In this document: positions 34,479 to 47,076 of the stretch, piece by piece
Layout: the number at the start of each line of letters is the position of its first letter
Numbering within the stretch: position 1 is the first letter of the stretch
Assembly: GCA_037783415.1 (NCBI GenBank)
Contig: JAZGTN010000008.1
Coordinates: 310,001 to 374,000, forward strand
Origin: Leptasterias polaris
Taxonomy: Eukaryota > Echinodermata > Asteroidea > Forcipulatida > Asteriidae
Length of the DNA stretch: 64,000 nucleotides
Direction of reading: 5' to 3'
Made by a program: the position numbers and the translations under genes
Notes under the pieces: generated by a model
The model's input: only the letters and a program-made list of their open reading frames with translations
The model's database searches: none
What the model was told of the DNA's origin: nothing

Positions 34479-35099
34479 ATCTTCTCACAATACTGCCTAA
34501 AACTTGCATTGTTTTTCCTCGCAAAGAGCTCAAAAATTAACACGGGAAAAGTCTTGTTGGATGCTGACAAACACAGCATGACATCGTGATGGCTGCTGGA
34601 ATACTATACAACCATAAGGGCAATCAGGCTTTGATTAATGATGCTATATTTTTGCCATAAAATAGCTACACCTTTATCCGTTTGAAGAGTTAATGCATAC
34701 TAAAGACAAACCAAAGCTTAGCAGATATAGGTTAAGAAATCCCTAGGGATCTTTCAACTTCAGATTATGTGAGGATCACAAAATGAATAGAATGAAAATG
34801 AAGCTAAATTGAGCACATTTAATTTTCAAGTAGTGCCATCCATCCTCAATTCCAGTCCAACTTTCTCCTGGTACCTCAGATATTCTAGAATATCACAACC
34901 ACAATAAACTGCCTCAACTGGGTCAATGATCAGAGTAATCTAATAGTCAATGTTGTAAATGTATTCTTGATGTGATTTTAGAAATTGTTTTCATTTGTAA
35001 ATGTTTCTTATCGCCAATGATTCCAATCAGCCAAGGCAGGGTACAGGATTCAAACATTCAAACTGAACTAAGACGTCAAACTTCACTCAAATCTGATCA

Positions 35100-35181
35100 G
35101 TTTATGAGCGCTTACTGTATGGCGCCATGAGCAACAACCGTTGAAATGGCGCCATAAATGTTAAATTGATTGATTGATTGT
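35100..35181 (+). repeat. LINE/SINE 3' tail fragment
   Basis: GAGCGCTTACTGTATGGCGCC, a second TGGCGCCATAAATG and (ATTG)n at the end resemble the LINE tail at 476-562. No head or RT sequence upstream. Confidence 0.65.
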
Positions 35182-37834
35182 TCATGTACTGAAGTTAAAT
35201 TCAATTTATCAGATTAAGAGAACAACTTGATGTCAGTGAAAATGTAATTTCAAAGACGATTCATTTTGATCTAAAGGAAGAAGTGAAACCCTGTTTTCAC
35301 AAACTGCAAAACTGACTTTTTGCAAAGAATTTATTCCTAAACAATAACAACGGCAGCAGCAGTTCAACTTGTTCCTAGAACTTTGTCAATACTGAAATTA
35401 CAAGCAGTTGTTTCTGAAACTGAAAAACCTAATCTTGAAAGAAAACATGATGCAACATCATCCTGTACCCTGTCTTTCAAACCTGCATCAACTTGAAATT
35501 TAATATGATTATCTAATTTTGTTTGCAGTGAGCTTTTGATGCCAGGGAGATGAATGAGCTGTGGATGGAGCAATTCTAGATCATTAATGATGACTCATCT
35601 CACTGGATCTTAAGAGATGTCTGCAACAGCCTCCTCTAGTCTACACTAAAACATCAAGGCAATGGGATCGAGTCGATGTACTAGAAATAGAATGGTATAA
35701 AAGAAATAGCAAATCCATGTCAATGGGAAGAGATGTTGCACTTGTTTCTCCTCTCAACTTGAAATGCTGTCATTTTTAGCTCTGTGCAATGGACTTGTAG
35801 CACATTGTTTGAGATTCATGTTTTAATTACCAGTTAAACTTGTAAACAACAAGACTCTCTCCATTAAAAACCAGTAGTAGTCGGAGACTGTTTGAAAACA
35901 AGACTCATGGAGTTTTTCCATCCTAGATCATGTCATAACCAATCTTTGAAATGTCCACACTTTTGAATCGAAGGAAAGTTTTTAGGCAGAATTCTTAGCT
36001 TCTCTAATATACTTTATTATATTCTCATTGACATGGATTTGCTTAAAGTCGGTTCTGATTGGAAAACTTAAGTATCAAAGTCATGCCAGGCACATGTTAG
36101 GAAAGATCTTTCTTGATTTGATTTCATCATTAACAACTGCAATAGCTTGTAGTGACAAATGCTACAATCTTATCGTTTCTGTCCTGGCCAAACAGAAATG
36201 ATATACAAAATGGTTCTCCGAGGTTGATAATGAACAAGAATCTCATTTGGGTAACTTTTCTCCATGTGCCTGGTTTAAAAGCCAAAGCGCAGCATCCTTT
36301 AAAAATATAGACTTTATAAGTCTCTCCATTAAATCAGTTGAAGACTGCACCCTTGAGGAAAAACACAGCAGTGTGAAGATCTACAGGATTGAATTTCAAG
36401 GGGTAGGAATAACCCTTTAACAATTGCAAACCAGACTGATTGATGGAATAAAGTTACATATCCTTACTGTCTTATTATTCCAACCAAGTGTTTGGAAATA
36501 ACTTGTCCTCTTATCAAAGCAGCTGCTCTTAGTATGCACTTTAAAAACACCTTCAATTTACAAGACAAATGCAGATTGTCTGAGAGAGTCAGTTTAGCTC
36601 ATTTGGTGCTCGATACGTGTTTTCATTGGTTTTGGTAATCTCAGGAATTTGGTAAGGATGCTGTGCTGTGGCTTATTGTAAAACATTTCTGATAAATTTG
36701 AGATTGATGCTTTCATTCAATAAGTGAATAGTACTTAGCCTGAGTGAATATTGTATGAACTGGATTGAATTATGTGTAGAAATATTATCATTTGATATTG
36801 AAATGTACACTGGCACATCATATTTAGTTTGAATGCTCTAATGGTATCTATTCTGGTGAGCTTTGGAGTAAGTAAAATCGCAGTCTGGTATAAAAACAAC
36901 TCAATGCGTTTTCAGTCACCCTGCTGGATCACAATCATATTACTGCAGTTGTGAAGGAATCCCAAGTGTTGTGCATAAACTGCTAGCATAGCAAAGCACT
37001 CTGCAAAACAAGAGTATTAAACCTCAAGTGTATGGAAACAAAGTGGAACAGTTGTTCATAAATCACAAGCAGGGCACAACAGTTTGTGGATGCAACCAAT
37101 GCAAAGCACCACCTCAGCCTAGAGTGCTTGAGTGTGAAGCACTACATTCAAGTGAGAATCACTGACAAATCACTAAAGTGGTGCTAGAATATATTACAGG
37201 ACTGGACCACACTGAGCCAGAATCAAGCCTCAACAAGGACTTGTGCTTAGCTAATTGCTTACAAGCAGCTATCATAAAGCACTGATATTGGTCACTCTAT
37301 CCTAAAGAGTGAAGGAATTATTCTCAGGAAGTATCTGATTGAAATGTTAAGAAGCTACAGAATCATCACAACTGAGACTTAACTGCAAATCTCAATTGAC
37401 TGCAATAAGCTCCAAACAAATCCAATGCTGTCTCATGTCAAGCCATTGAACTGCAACCGTTATTCTGAATTAATGAGTTTTATCAACTCAAGGTACACAC
37501 ACTTCTAACTATGGGAAGCCATAAATGCAAAAAAACCCAAATAGCCACAGTTTGTAACATTGTTACACAACCATTCAACAAGTCATGGATTGTATTTTAT
37601 ATTGAATTGAAAGTTTGCAGAAATGTTGAATACAAAATTCGTAACTGCAACTTGAATGTTTTGCTAACATTCGGCCGCTTGTGCCAACCAGCACGGTTTG
37701 TTTATCAAGTAGGCCTAAGGTCTATTTTACAAAAAACAGTTCACATAAACAAATTTAAAATGTAAACTGTGTTTTTGAAAAACTGTATAAAAAAACTGCT
37801 TTGAAAACATACAGACAGGAGTATTCCTATATAC
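35182..37834. other. No feature recognised
   Basis: 2.6 kb of AT-rich, unique-looking DNA. Frames are short and without exon borders or motifs. Confidence 0.5.
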
Positions 37835-37838
37835 TCAC

Positions 37839-37883
37839 TTGTCAGTTATAAAGTCATTAATGAACCAATGGGGGTGTGTGTAC
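37839..37883 (-). CDS. Weak exon candidate, 45 nt
   Basis: On the minus strand TTCCTTATTACTAAAG precedes 45 nt ending before GTGAGTAT. One frame gives YTHPHWFINDFITD. Short enough to be chance; phase does not fit the candidate at 38191-38275. Confidence 0.2.
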
Positions 37884-38190
37884 CTTTAGTAATAAGGAAT
37901 ATGATGTGCCGGTGTACATAGTATTTATGAAATAATAAAAAAAGAGTCTGTTGTTTTTATTTTGTTGTCTGTTATGTGTTGGGAAGCATCTGCTTTCTAT
38001 TTCAATCTTGTTGCAGCACTGACCTTTATCACGCAAAAGCCATCTTGTTTTTATTATCCTTTCAGTTAACAAACATGTTGGATGATCTGTCATGAAGGAA
38101 CAAGGAACATTGTGTGATAGCATTGAAATATTGCTATCAAAACTTGTATCTGTGGCAAATTAAAAGTATTAGCCATCTCTAATCACTTAC

Positions 38191-38275
38191 GTGATGGGCA
38201 GAGCAGCAAGTACAGACTGCTGTTGTTGTTGATTAAGTCAACCATTGTCACTGAGGCCAAGTTGACCAGTGTAAT
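38191..38275 (-). CDS. Weak exon candidate, 85 nt
   Basis: On the minus strand ACAAACAG precedes an open frame reading ITLVNLASVTMVDLINNNSS and ending LLLCPS, then the donor GTAAGTGA. The acceptor lacks a clear pyrimidine tract, and its upstream sequence is partly duplicated near 38640. Unrecognised. Confidence 0.25.
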
Positions 38276-38758
38276 CTGTTTGTACACAGACAATGCCACA
38301 TCAGATCAAACAAAATAAAAAGGAAATTTTTTTAAGGGCAAAGCAACGTCAAAGAGATAAGTTAGTTTTACAACAGAAGGCATCATTGAAGTTTTCAATC
38401 TGTGAAATCACAGACAATGAAACAATGCAAACTCACGTAACCATGAGCAATGATCTAACAGTTCAACATCAGATCATTAAGGTAGCAATGTCAATCAGAC
38501 AGTTGTTTTAATTACGAGGCATCACCAGTGTCCTGACAACGGACAGAGCATACTCTCTGAAACTTTGAGTCCACATACTCAAAAGAGAGATTTTTACCAC
38601 ATGGTCATACCACAAACATTCTTACTTATCACCAGTGTCATCTGTATGTACACAGATGATGAAACTGCCAAATATCAAGTTTTATCGTCACTTATTTTTA
38701 CAAAAACCAAGATGGCGTGATAAAGGTCTTAAACACTTCTGGTCATGTGGACGGTGAG

Positions 38759-39103
38759 TTAAAGTGAAGGTACAATGTTAGAAACAATTACCACAAGGTT
38801 CAGTAACCTTAATTGAAGAAGACAATTCTCTGCTAAAATTACAAAGAGTTGTTGGACAACATCTTTTTGTAACACATGAAAACCAGCATGTGTTTTTTCT
38901 CGCAAAATTTCGAAGTCTGATAATTTAACTGAGTTGGTTATGTTGTTTGAGCATTTTAACGCAACAAAAATTATCTCAAAGAGATAAGTAAAAGGTCACA
39001 AAGAAACTAAAAAAACAAAACTGTTTGAGCATGTTACGTTTAAATGCTCAAACATTTATCATACAACTTAAGCTCCTTGAAGAAAATTGTACCTTCCCTT
39101 TAA
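38759..39103. mobile_element. 345-bp TTAA MITE
   Basis: TTAAAGTGAAGGTACAAT at the left mirrors ATTGTACCTTCCCTTTAA at the right, TTAA at both ends. The interior repeats TTTGAGCATTTTAACG and TTTAAATGCTCAAA in inverted orientation. Confidence 0.75.
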
Positions 39104-39285
39104 GTCCACATATAAAATAGTGCTGCAACTTGTATTGAAATAGAAAGCAGATGCATTATGGGGGCCTAGGATTTTATATATGGGATAGATAGAGGGCAGC
39201 AGAGTCTGAAATAAAGACTATGTACATGTACACACACGTGTTCATATCTATTCAAATTTTAATTTGACCTTGAACTTGAAAAAAA

Positions 39286-39420
39286 AAAAGAGAAGCACCC
39301 ACGGCGTATGCAAGCCCCTCCTGGGTACTCACAAAGTGTTCCCCGCCCACAGGTGTCAGCAGACCAGTCAGTGAGCGCCCTCTATCAACACCAACCAGTG
39401 AGAGACTAACTTTGAAGTGT
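39286..39420 (+). repeat. Dispersed repeat, GTGTTCCCCGCCC family, copy 1
   Basis: After a poly-A run: GCACCCACGGCGTATGCAAG, then CTCCTGGGTA, AAAGTGTTCCCCGCCCAC, AGGTGTCAGCAGACC and GTCAGTGAG. The same order occurs in reverse at 49862-49988. GGGGCACCCACAGTGTATGC at about 55462 is a fragment. Confidence 0.65.
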
Positions 39421-40988
39421 GTTCAATTGTCCCCAGTCTAAGTCTGTGTGGCCAAGGCGCCCATTGTTGAACTTAACAGGGAAGGATCTAGTGAACTCTA
39501 ATAATCAGTTGACTTAGACACTGAGTCGAATGTATCTATCTACCGCTCGTGGAGAGAGCGCCCTCAACGCCTACTCTGAAATCCTTCACTGTAACATTAA
39601 AGGAGTTGCGTCATGGGTTTCGATCAAATCATGTAAAATATAAACAAATGGACATTTGCGAGTGTTCTCTGACCATCTTGTGATTTGTAGACCACTATTC
39701 CTACAGCAATACCAATCATGTTTTCAATGTCTCTAATAGAATACACTAATTAATTTCTCTGCTTGCTCTTTGATACTACTTTTAGGGGGTATGTTAAAAG
39801 TACATAGGTACCATTTTGTGCTGTGAAAGTAAATGTAAACTAGTTTTCAAATAGGTAGCCAGCCCTGATTGGTTGTAACATAATACCTAATTAAAAAATA
39901 TTGAGGACTAACAGTTCTTATCACAGTAGTTGTTTTAAAACCATACACTTTAAACCAATGTGGTTTCTGTGCATGTAAAATATTCACTAAGGTTGAAAAG
40001 CGTACCAAGTTTTTCTTTTAACAATTCTGGTTTTAAGTTGATACTTCATGAGCTCAACTGTGAACAAATCGTAAGGAGAATTGGTTCTTAAAATATGAAC
40101 AGTAATTATACAAGGTTTTCTACGAGTAGGTTTTTACTTTCATGACGTGTCTCACTTCAAGGTTAGAGGTATTTGTGGTAGCTACATTTCAAAAATAGCC
40201 CTTTGCCATTAGTAAGATTTACTTTCGTTAGATTTTTGTATATTTTCAAGCTAGAAAGATGTTCTGGTAAGTCAAATTGTTGCCTTAAAGATATTAACAA
40301 AGTTTAGTAATTTTTGTATCCTATTTTGAGGAAATTATTTTAGATGTTATCAGGATAGTCTTGGTTGTTTTGGATTTAAAAGTTGTGCTTAACTTTAATC
40401 TGTTCACTTTATTTGAGCTGATAATTTGTGTGTGTGTGTAAAACCAAGTGTTAAATACCTGTACTGATTTAATTTGTAGCTAGGTGGGTCCCACATAATA
40501 TCAAGGGTTTGGGGGTGATGCCAAACTCTTCTGCTACTCAAAAACAATGTAAGGCACTCAAACCTTAGTTGAAGGTCTGTTAGTATTTTGTTCACAGTTA
40601 TCTGTGTGAGTTTATACATCTTCATAGGTCAAAGGTAGAACAAGGAGCTATTTTACGAAACCTTTGTTCAACATTTTTGTATGTAATGATTGTAATACAT
40701 TCTCCTTGTTCATACATGCAGTAGTATGATGATGAACGTACCAAGATTAAGTCTTGCTGTTGATGTATACATGAGTAACTGGAATTCTGCAAACAACAGA
40801 TCACAATAAATGCTTTGATATATGCCTGATCACAAATTTTCTTCATTTGGACGTCATTTGATCGTGTTTCCTTTTTGTATTACATGCCCTTGCTTTTTGA
40901 GTAGCACATCTGTAATGTTTTCCTGGTGTGCCTCTATTTGTGGCTGTATTGATTGACGATATGGTGGCAATCTATTGGCGGATCCCAT
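39421..40988. other. No feature recognised
   Basis: AT-rich DNA with a short (GT)n run near 40428. No supported exon. Confidence 0.5.
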
Positions 40989-41016
40989 GGAGATTCAACA
41001 CCTCGGTTGAATCTCC
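40989..41016. repeat. Perfect 11-bp stem-loop
   Basis: GGAGATTCAAC, loop ACCTCG, GTTGAATCTCC. The stem has no mismatch. It lies in a locally GC-richer patch (40957-41060). Confidence 0.7.
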
Positions 41017-41464
41017 CCGTATTCAATGTCCGGGGCACTCTCTGCCGTAAAGTCCTGCCTCTTACACACCCATGTCTTTTCTCTGGGCAATGGAATAGTT
41101 GCAGCTCTTGTTTTGTGATCACAATCTGTACTGTGTATTGCAATACAAAGTACAAATAACCAAGATGAAAAGCTGGTGCCTTGCAGTAGTTGCACTAACC
41201 CGTCCACTGTCAATTTCTGTGTGCTACTATACCGTCACATCAGTGTTGCACTGACGACGATATTTGATTAGTTTGTAAATTTCTGCTAAATTCTTTGAAC
41301 AGAGAACCATTCTGTTGGTTTTATCTGGTGGTCGTTTTCCACTACACGATTATTTGTCAAGATCAACCATTTGTTACAAAATGCAACAATAACATCACTA
41401 GTCCCCTGTGTACCTTCTGAATACCTCCCCCTTTCTTTTTTATGACAGGACTTCCGGCCAATTT

Positions 41465-41499
41465 AACCCCTCTGTTTTCCAGATCCTGGATCCGCCCCT
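41465..41499. mobile_element. Solo terminal fragment of the CAGGGGCGGATCCAGG element
   Basis: TTTTCCAGATCCTGGATCCGCCCCTT matches the right end of 10883-12692 (GGAAAATCCTGGATCCGCCCCTG). No partner end was found nearby. Confidence 0.6.
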
Positions 41500-41890
41500 T
41501 TTCAATCTGCCCCTCGGTAGCCAGGGAAACTATGGTGCCTTTTATCGACACAGGGTTTGCCAGTCCTGCCTGTATTTTGTCCATGGCAAGTTTAATTGAT
41601 GATTTATGAATTCGTGCACTGTACACTTGACTATACATCCTCATGTGTATCGGAGTATGCTGTATGCATAACCACTATACACTAAGCTCACATGCAAACC
41701 TATAAGCAGGCCCTGGGGAAAATGTATTCTACAACAAGGGTTTCTACACTATTTGTTGCTCTATGTTCAACAAAGAAACCTATATTCCTATACTTTCATT
41801 AGAAATAAAAACAGCTTTGATTTGTTTCTTCCTAAAGTGCTTCATAATTGATTTCCTCATGAGACCATGCAAGTCCTGCCCATATTGAAA

Positions 41891-42378
41891 CTTTTGGCTC
41901 AATTTGCAATATTGCTTCCTTCATCAGTCACGCGACTTTGTTTTTGCGAATAGGTAAAGAGGAAACTACACACAATTTTGTGTACAGTGTTTGAAAGTTT
42001 TCTCCAGCACCAAACGGAGAAAAAAAGCAGAAATCAACTGATCAGCTGAAAGGATGTTTGCCTGCTTCACATGTTAAAGCAGTCTGTGCGGGAACCCAAG
42101 GTTCTCAACGTTGGGTTCTCAAAATATTTAAAATATATTTAAACTTTTGGCTCAATGCGCAATAGTATTTTTGCGCAATGTTGTTTTTGCGAGGGGGTAA
42201 AGAGGAAACCACACACAAATTTGTGAACAGTGTTTGAAAGTTTTCTCCAGCACCAAACAGAGAAAAAAAACGAAATCTACTGATTAGCTGAAAGGATGTT
42301 TGCCTGCTTCACATGTTAAAGCAGTCTGTGCGGGAACCCAAGGTTCTCAAAATTGTGTTCCTGAAATATTTGAAATAT
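41891..42378. repeat. Tandem duplication, 253 bp x2
   Basis: CTTTTGGCTCAAT starts copies at 41891 and 42144. Both contain GTAAAGAGGAAAC, TTTGAAAGTTTTCTCCAGCA, GCTGAAAGGATGTTTGCC and GCGGGAACCCAAGGTTCTC. Confidence 0.9.
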
Positions 42379-43421
42379 GGACAAGACTCACACTTTCTTT
42401 AGTTCACCACAGTTGGGAAAACATCCCACAAGAAACCTACAAGTAGTTTACAGAATTATGTAATGGGTACACATTACATACAACTTAAGGCCAACGGCCA
42501 TACAACAGGTATGATAATCAGCCCTCTGGAAAGAACATGACAATGTTCTTGAGCAAAATGGCTGACCTACATGGTACAGACGTTTCATGCTACTTAATAC
42601 AAAGTTTTCTGAAGCCAGGAAATTTGAAATCACAGATTATCATGCATGTCATGTCTGTTACAGTTTCTTATGAGAGCCATTTTCTCACTCCTTAATCTAA
42701 GTTAATTCCACATTGGTTCATATTAATCAACTTCAATTGTGGATTATCTATAACCACCAACTTGATCCTTGACACTTTCTAGCTAGAGTTACACATTTCG
42801 CTTACTAACTACAATATCTGTCTAAATGATGTTTCCATTTTTGGAATCTGGTCAAATAAATAATTCATGCCTAAAGTTGTAGAATTCCCCAGGACCTGCT
42901 CTAGTTCCAATGGTACACTACTCTACGTCTACATGATTACATTCGACAGCAAAGTGATTAAAACCGCATCTTGTTACTGTACCATAGACTTTGACTTTGA
43001 GTAGCTTCCTACATGTCATTACATAGGAGGATCTATCCTATACTTGCAGACTATTACCCTTCAGCTTTTGGGGATCACTGTGTTTATGTTCATTGAGAAG
43101 ACTGTCCCAGGCACACTTAAAACACAGTGACCCATAATTATTGTTATGCTGTTTGCCTACCTAGAACAACGGTAGAATAACACACCAAGAAGCTACAGAT
43201 ATCTTTTTATGTCTGTCGCTGAGGTTAGGATGGTTTAAAGTTTCTTTTGTGAAACCAAACTACTACTGCTTACCCCTATGTTCGTGTTTAAAAATCTTTC
43301 ATGGTGCCTGCAGTCATAGTGAATTATCAGTATTTTCCTGATCTGTGCTTAAAACTATCGCAAGACTTTGGATGTATACTGAACATGTACTAGTCTTAAA
43401 CTCTAATGCATCAAGCTTGAT
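42379..43421. other. No feature recognised
   Basis: AT-rich and unique-looking. Confidence 0.5.
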
Positions 43422-43717
43422 TAGTTTGTTTGTTGGGTTGTTTGTTTGTTTGTTTAGATGATCTTCCCAACAAGGGAACCCGGCAAAGTTCCCACAAGAG
43501 GACATAAATGCCAAGCTGGCAACAGCCAACCTCTCTCATACAAACATTGGTTTAACGTCCATGATTATGAATTGCACAAATTGATAAATTGTGACTCGGT
43601 AACTGAACGACAATACTAATTCTAGTCATTGTGAAATCAGCGGTTAGCTTGGCCGGGTTTGAACCAACAACCTTGTAATTGCAAGTCCTTCAGTCTAACT
43701 AACTGACCATGGTGATG
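43422..43717 (-). mobile_element. tRNA-derived SINE, family B, minus-strand copy
   Basis: Read on the minus strand: A-box-like CATGGTCAGTTAGTTAG, B box TTGGTTCAAACCC (plus 43655-43667), GGCCAAGCTAACC, then TTTGTATGAGAGAGG, CTTGTTGGGAAGATCATC and an (AAAC)n tail. Same family as 20786-21050. Confidence 0.8.
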
Positions 43718-44072
43718 TAAATTTTCAGTATAACAGACTAAAAAGTATCAAACTGTTTATCCTCAGAATTTGACCCACTGATGAGTTTCAAGTCAGCTAC
43801 TTTTACTTCTCATCTATTCTGTTAACTTCAAAACTACCATCCACAACCTGCGTGACAACTTCTGCCCAAATGTGCAGTACTTGCAGGAATGTTACTGATG
43901 GTGAGTCCTATGCATGAACTACCATCATCCACCATTTATAGAGCTCAAACTACTGACTGAACTTTTCCTATTTTCAGCATCGATTCTAATTGTTACTGAC
44001 CTGATTACTAACAAATAGCACTGTCCTGTTACTAACTATGACAAGTGGCTAGTTGTGAATATTACTGTACGA

Positions 44073-44797
44073 TTAAAGGCTGTATACACCATTGGTATTG
44101 AGTCGCCATCAACATCACCTAATCCCTTTATGTTGAGTTTGATTTTTGACAAGGAAATACTCAAGGTTTGCGTTCAGCAATCCTTGGTATCCAATTTATT
44201 CCTCTGATTGAAATGTTGCTACTCCAACAAAAAGGAAATGTTTTCCCTGTTGAGTTTGTGAAAGGGTGAGCTTTCCTTGAATCCACTAATATAGAAACCC
44301 AATATCAATTTCAAGATTTTTTCTCAAGTGAACCATTATATACCGTTTTTTTGAGGTTGCCTTTCTAATGAGTTCCTGGATTATTTCTATTTGATCAAAC
44401 AATTTGGCAACAATATCAAATACTGTACTGTTCAAAAACTTTGATGATCAATCATTTCTCCTTTTGCAGGCTGCCTTTTTATCAAATATCTTTGGTTATT
44501 TCTATTTGATTGAGCAATTCGGCTGTGTATCAAATACTGGACTGATCAAAAACTTTAGTGATCATTCATTTTTCCTTTTGAGGGCTGCCTTTGTAATGAG
44601 TTCTTGGATTTTCTGTTGGATTGAGCAATTTGGCAATGACATTAAATATAGTACTGTCAAAAAACTGTGATGATCATTAATATTTCCATCAACAACTTTT
44701 ACCAGATACTGTTTTATAGCAGTGATGTTTCTCTCTTAAAAACTGTTGTGGCATTACTTTGTGTGTTGGCAAAGACCAATGGTGTATACAGCCCTAA
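44073..44797. mobile_element. 725-bp TIR element, GGCTGTATACACCATTGGT ends
   Basis: TTAAAGGCTGTATACACCAT at the left and ATGGTGTATACAGCCCTAA at the right are inverted. TTAA is kept only at the left. The interior holds three repeats of about 105 bp (44370-44690) with ATTGAGCAATTTGG, ATCAAATACTG and CTTTTG.AGGCTGCCTTT; the 88-codon frame there follows from the repeats. Confidence 0.7.
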
Positions 44798-44964
44798 AAT
44801 GCATGGAGCTTAGTAGATAGTCTTCAATCAAAGGATATCGACCTATTGCCATTTATCTGTGCGTCTTCATTATGACCAACCTGATCTAAGACAAAGGGAC
44901 ATTACCAAGTCTAGAACATGTGACTCATGCTTACAATTCATGAGCCCTCTTTTTAAAACTTGTT

Positions 44965-45138
44965 ATAGACCTCAAGCACATGACGTCATTTGAGTAGGGC
45001 ACCCTCGGCTAGAGGTCAAAAGAAGTTTGCTCTTTGGCCCATTCTAGCTGTGCGCCATGCATACATACATGTGCATTTTCCAATGTTTCATCATTGTGTT
45101 ACCTCTAAGATGTGATGACATTAATGCATAAGGTCCAT
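44965..45138. mobile_element. MITE family A, second copy
   Basis: ATAGACCTCAAGCACATGAC, GTCATTTGAGTAGGG, CCTCGGCTAGAGGTCAAAAG and GCATAAGGTCCAT align with 2328-2503. The YY1-like centre and right TGACGTCA are mutated here. Confidence 0.8.
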
Positions 45139-46140
45139 TTCTAAGCAAGACTTTTTTTTCCTACAAAGAAGTTGCACAATTTGAGCTTTTCCATTTGTGT
45201 GTCATTTATAAACACTTAGATTCCACTGTGACAGCTTTGAGGTATGATTACCTTTAGCTGTTTTCAGTTGCCTAGAAGATTTTAGGGACAAATCTCATAT
45301 GGTGCCTTCCATTGAGTGCATTGAAGCTTTTGCCTGTCACACTGTTTTGTGATCGGGCTTCCTTTGTGAACAATTGGTGTTGAAGATCGTGTCATCTATG
45401 ATCTAGGACTGTCTTTGCTTTTGCTTAAACATGTTCATTCATGTTGCACATATGCACACATGAATTATTATTATTATTATTATTTATCCACTGTGCTTCA
45501 CTAATGTTCTCATGGATGTAGTAGGCAAGTCAGCATACATGTTTTAATGCTCATTGTTATGCAAGCTACTCATCACACAAGGAAGATCTGTTAACGTACA
45601 TGTCAATGTGTACGTCTTTCATCTGTGTTCAATGTAAGTCACAAATTGTTTCCCTAGGAATATGGTCAAGACGCAAATGACGATAGGTCAATACCAACCT
45701 TGTTCCAGTTGTGATCCTCCCTACTTTAAAAACATGGGACACTTCAAATGTGGTTTGCAAGTTCAGTTTGTCAGGTTGTACCTCAAGTATGCATACATGG
45801 TATTTTGAAATACCTGTATGACATTCCACAATGGCAGACAAGTATGTAACTTATTGATAGATTGACCAGTGTTGGGCAACAAACCAACTGTATCTGCCTA
45901 CTTTTTCTCTAGAGTATTTCATCCCAAACAATAAGGGGCTAAGTTAGGGTTATGGTCTCTTAAACAGCGAGTGTACACACTGTCCAAACATACCCTTGCA
46001 CCAGTAGTGTGGTGCCATAAGAAAGTAGATTGACTCATACACCTAGAGGAATTCCAACCATTGATTCTTTGCAAACCACTCTAGTTCACACGGGCTGTTG
46101 GAGGGAACAAGGTTGGAACAATACCAAGCAGGGTTTTTAT
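45139..46140. other. No gene; (ATT)n microsatellite at 45464-45484
   Basis: CCAACCTTGTTCC (45697-45709) has an inverted partner GGAACAAGGTTGG (46105-46117), perhaps a further small element. The 70-codon minus-strand frame at 45629-45841 carries no recognised domain. Confidence 0.4.
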
Positions 46141-47076
46141 GATGTCCTGAAAGTCCTTCACCTCTAAAGCTATGGCTTTCTTAAGGAGAGTTAACCCTAG
46201 CAGTGTCCAGTCCAAATAAGATTAGCCCAACGTTTTGACTGAGTTTGGCAGGGCCGGTTAAGTCAGCCCTTTTTTAAGTCACTTGTATTGGTTACAACAA
46301 AATGACCTTTGTGAAAGTTCAAGCTGTGATAAAAGTAAAGCTTGAGAAGTCAGCTTTGAACTTCTGTATGCCTTGACTGATTCAGTCCTTGTTTTTCAAT
46401 TTGATTTGCAAGTACAAAAAAAGTAGCCATTTACAGCTTAAGATGCATGGCATTGCATATGTTTCATACCGGGCACTGCTAGGGTCAACGGGCCAATAAT
46501 AATTTGACAATTTGTACACATACATGTGTACAATTTAGGAGGAGAAATTGTGTTTCTATCACTGATCGAAAAAGGTGTTTTGATGCTCAATGTGCTCACA
46601 TGGTAGTGGCATTTCTTCAGCACAATGTTATCACTTTGTTTCCAACCAGGTTGAAAGTGAAGTATTTTTTAAAGATTCAGATGAAATGCCGAATTCAATA
46701 CATCACTTCATCATTATTGTGTTCATCATTCCAGGATGAAATTTGTACCACTGACTACTTAGCATAATTGCAGTGCCAGGATTAGGATGAGATGCTTGGA
46801 CAGAATTTGGAATTCATGAGATTCAGAAATTGATGTTGCTGCAATGACCAGGGGAAAGGCACTTTCAGTATCACATCATAAACATGGTACCGTTTGAGTC
46901 TTGTCTTTGTTACTCAAGGAAACCTAAATAGTAACAATCTATTTTAAATCCTGGAATATCTCTACGCTGGTATTGAAAAAACAAATTGAAATTCTGTGGA
47001 AAAAAAGACTAAAAGAAAATAATGTTTTCATGGCAACCGTAAAATAACAAAAATGGTAAAGGACTTTCAGGACATC
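46141..47076. mobile_element. 936-bp TIR element, GATGTCCTGAAAGTCCTT ends
   Basis: The 18-bp GATGTCCTGAAAGTCCTT at the left has an exact inverted partner ending at 47076. TTTAT lies directly outside both ends, a possible 5-bp target duplication. No transposase in between. Confidence 0.65.

Noticed and set aside
45629..45841. 70-codon minus-strand frame
   Set aside because: Reads smoothly but has no recognisable motif and no exon borders; near a possible small inverted repeat.
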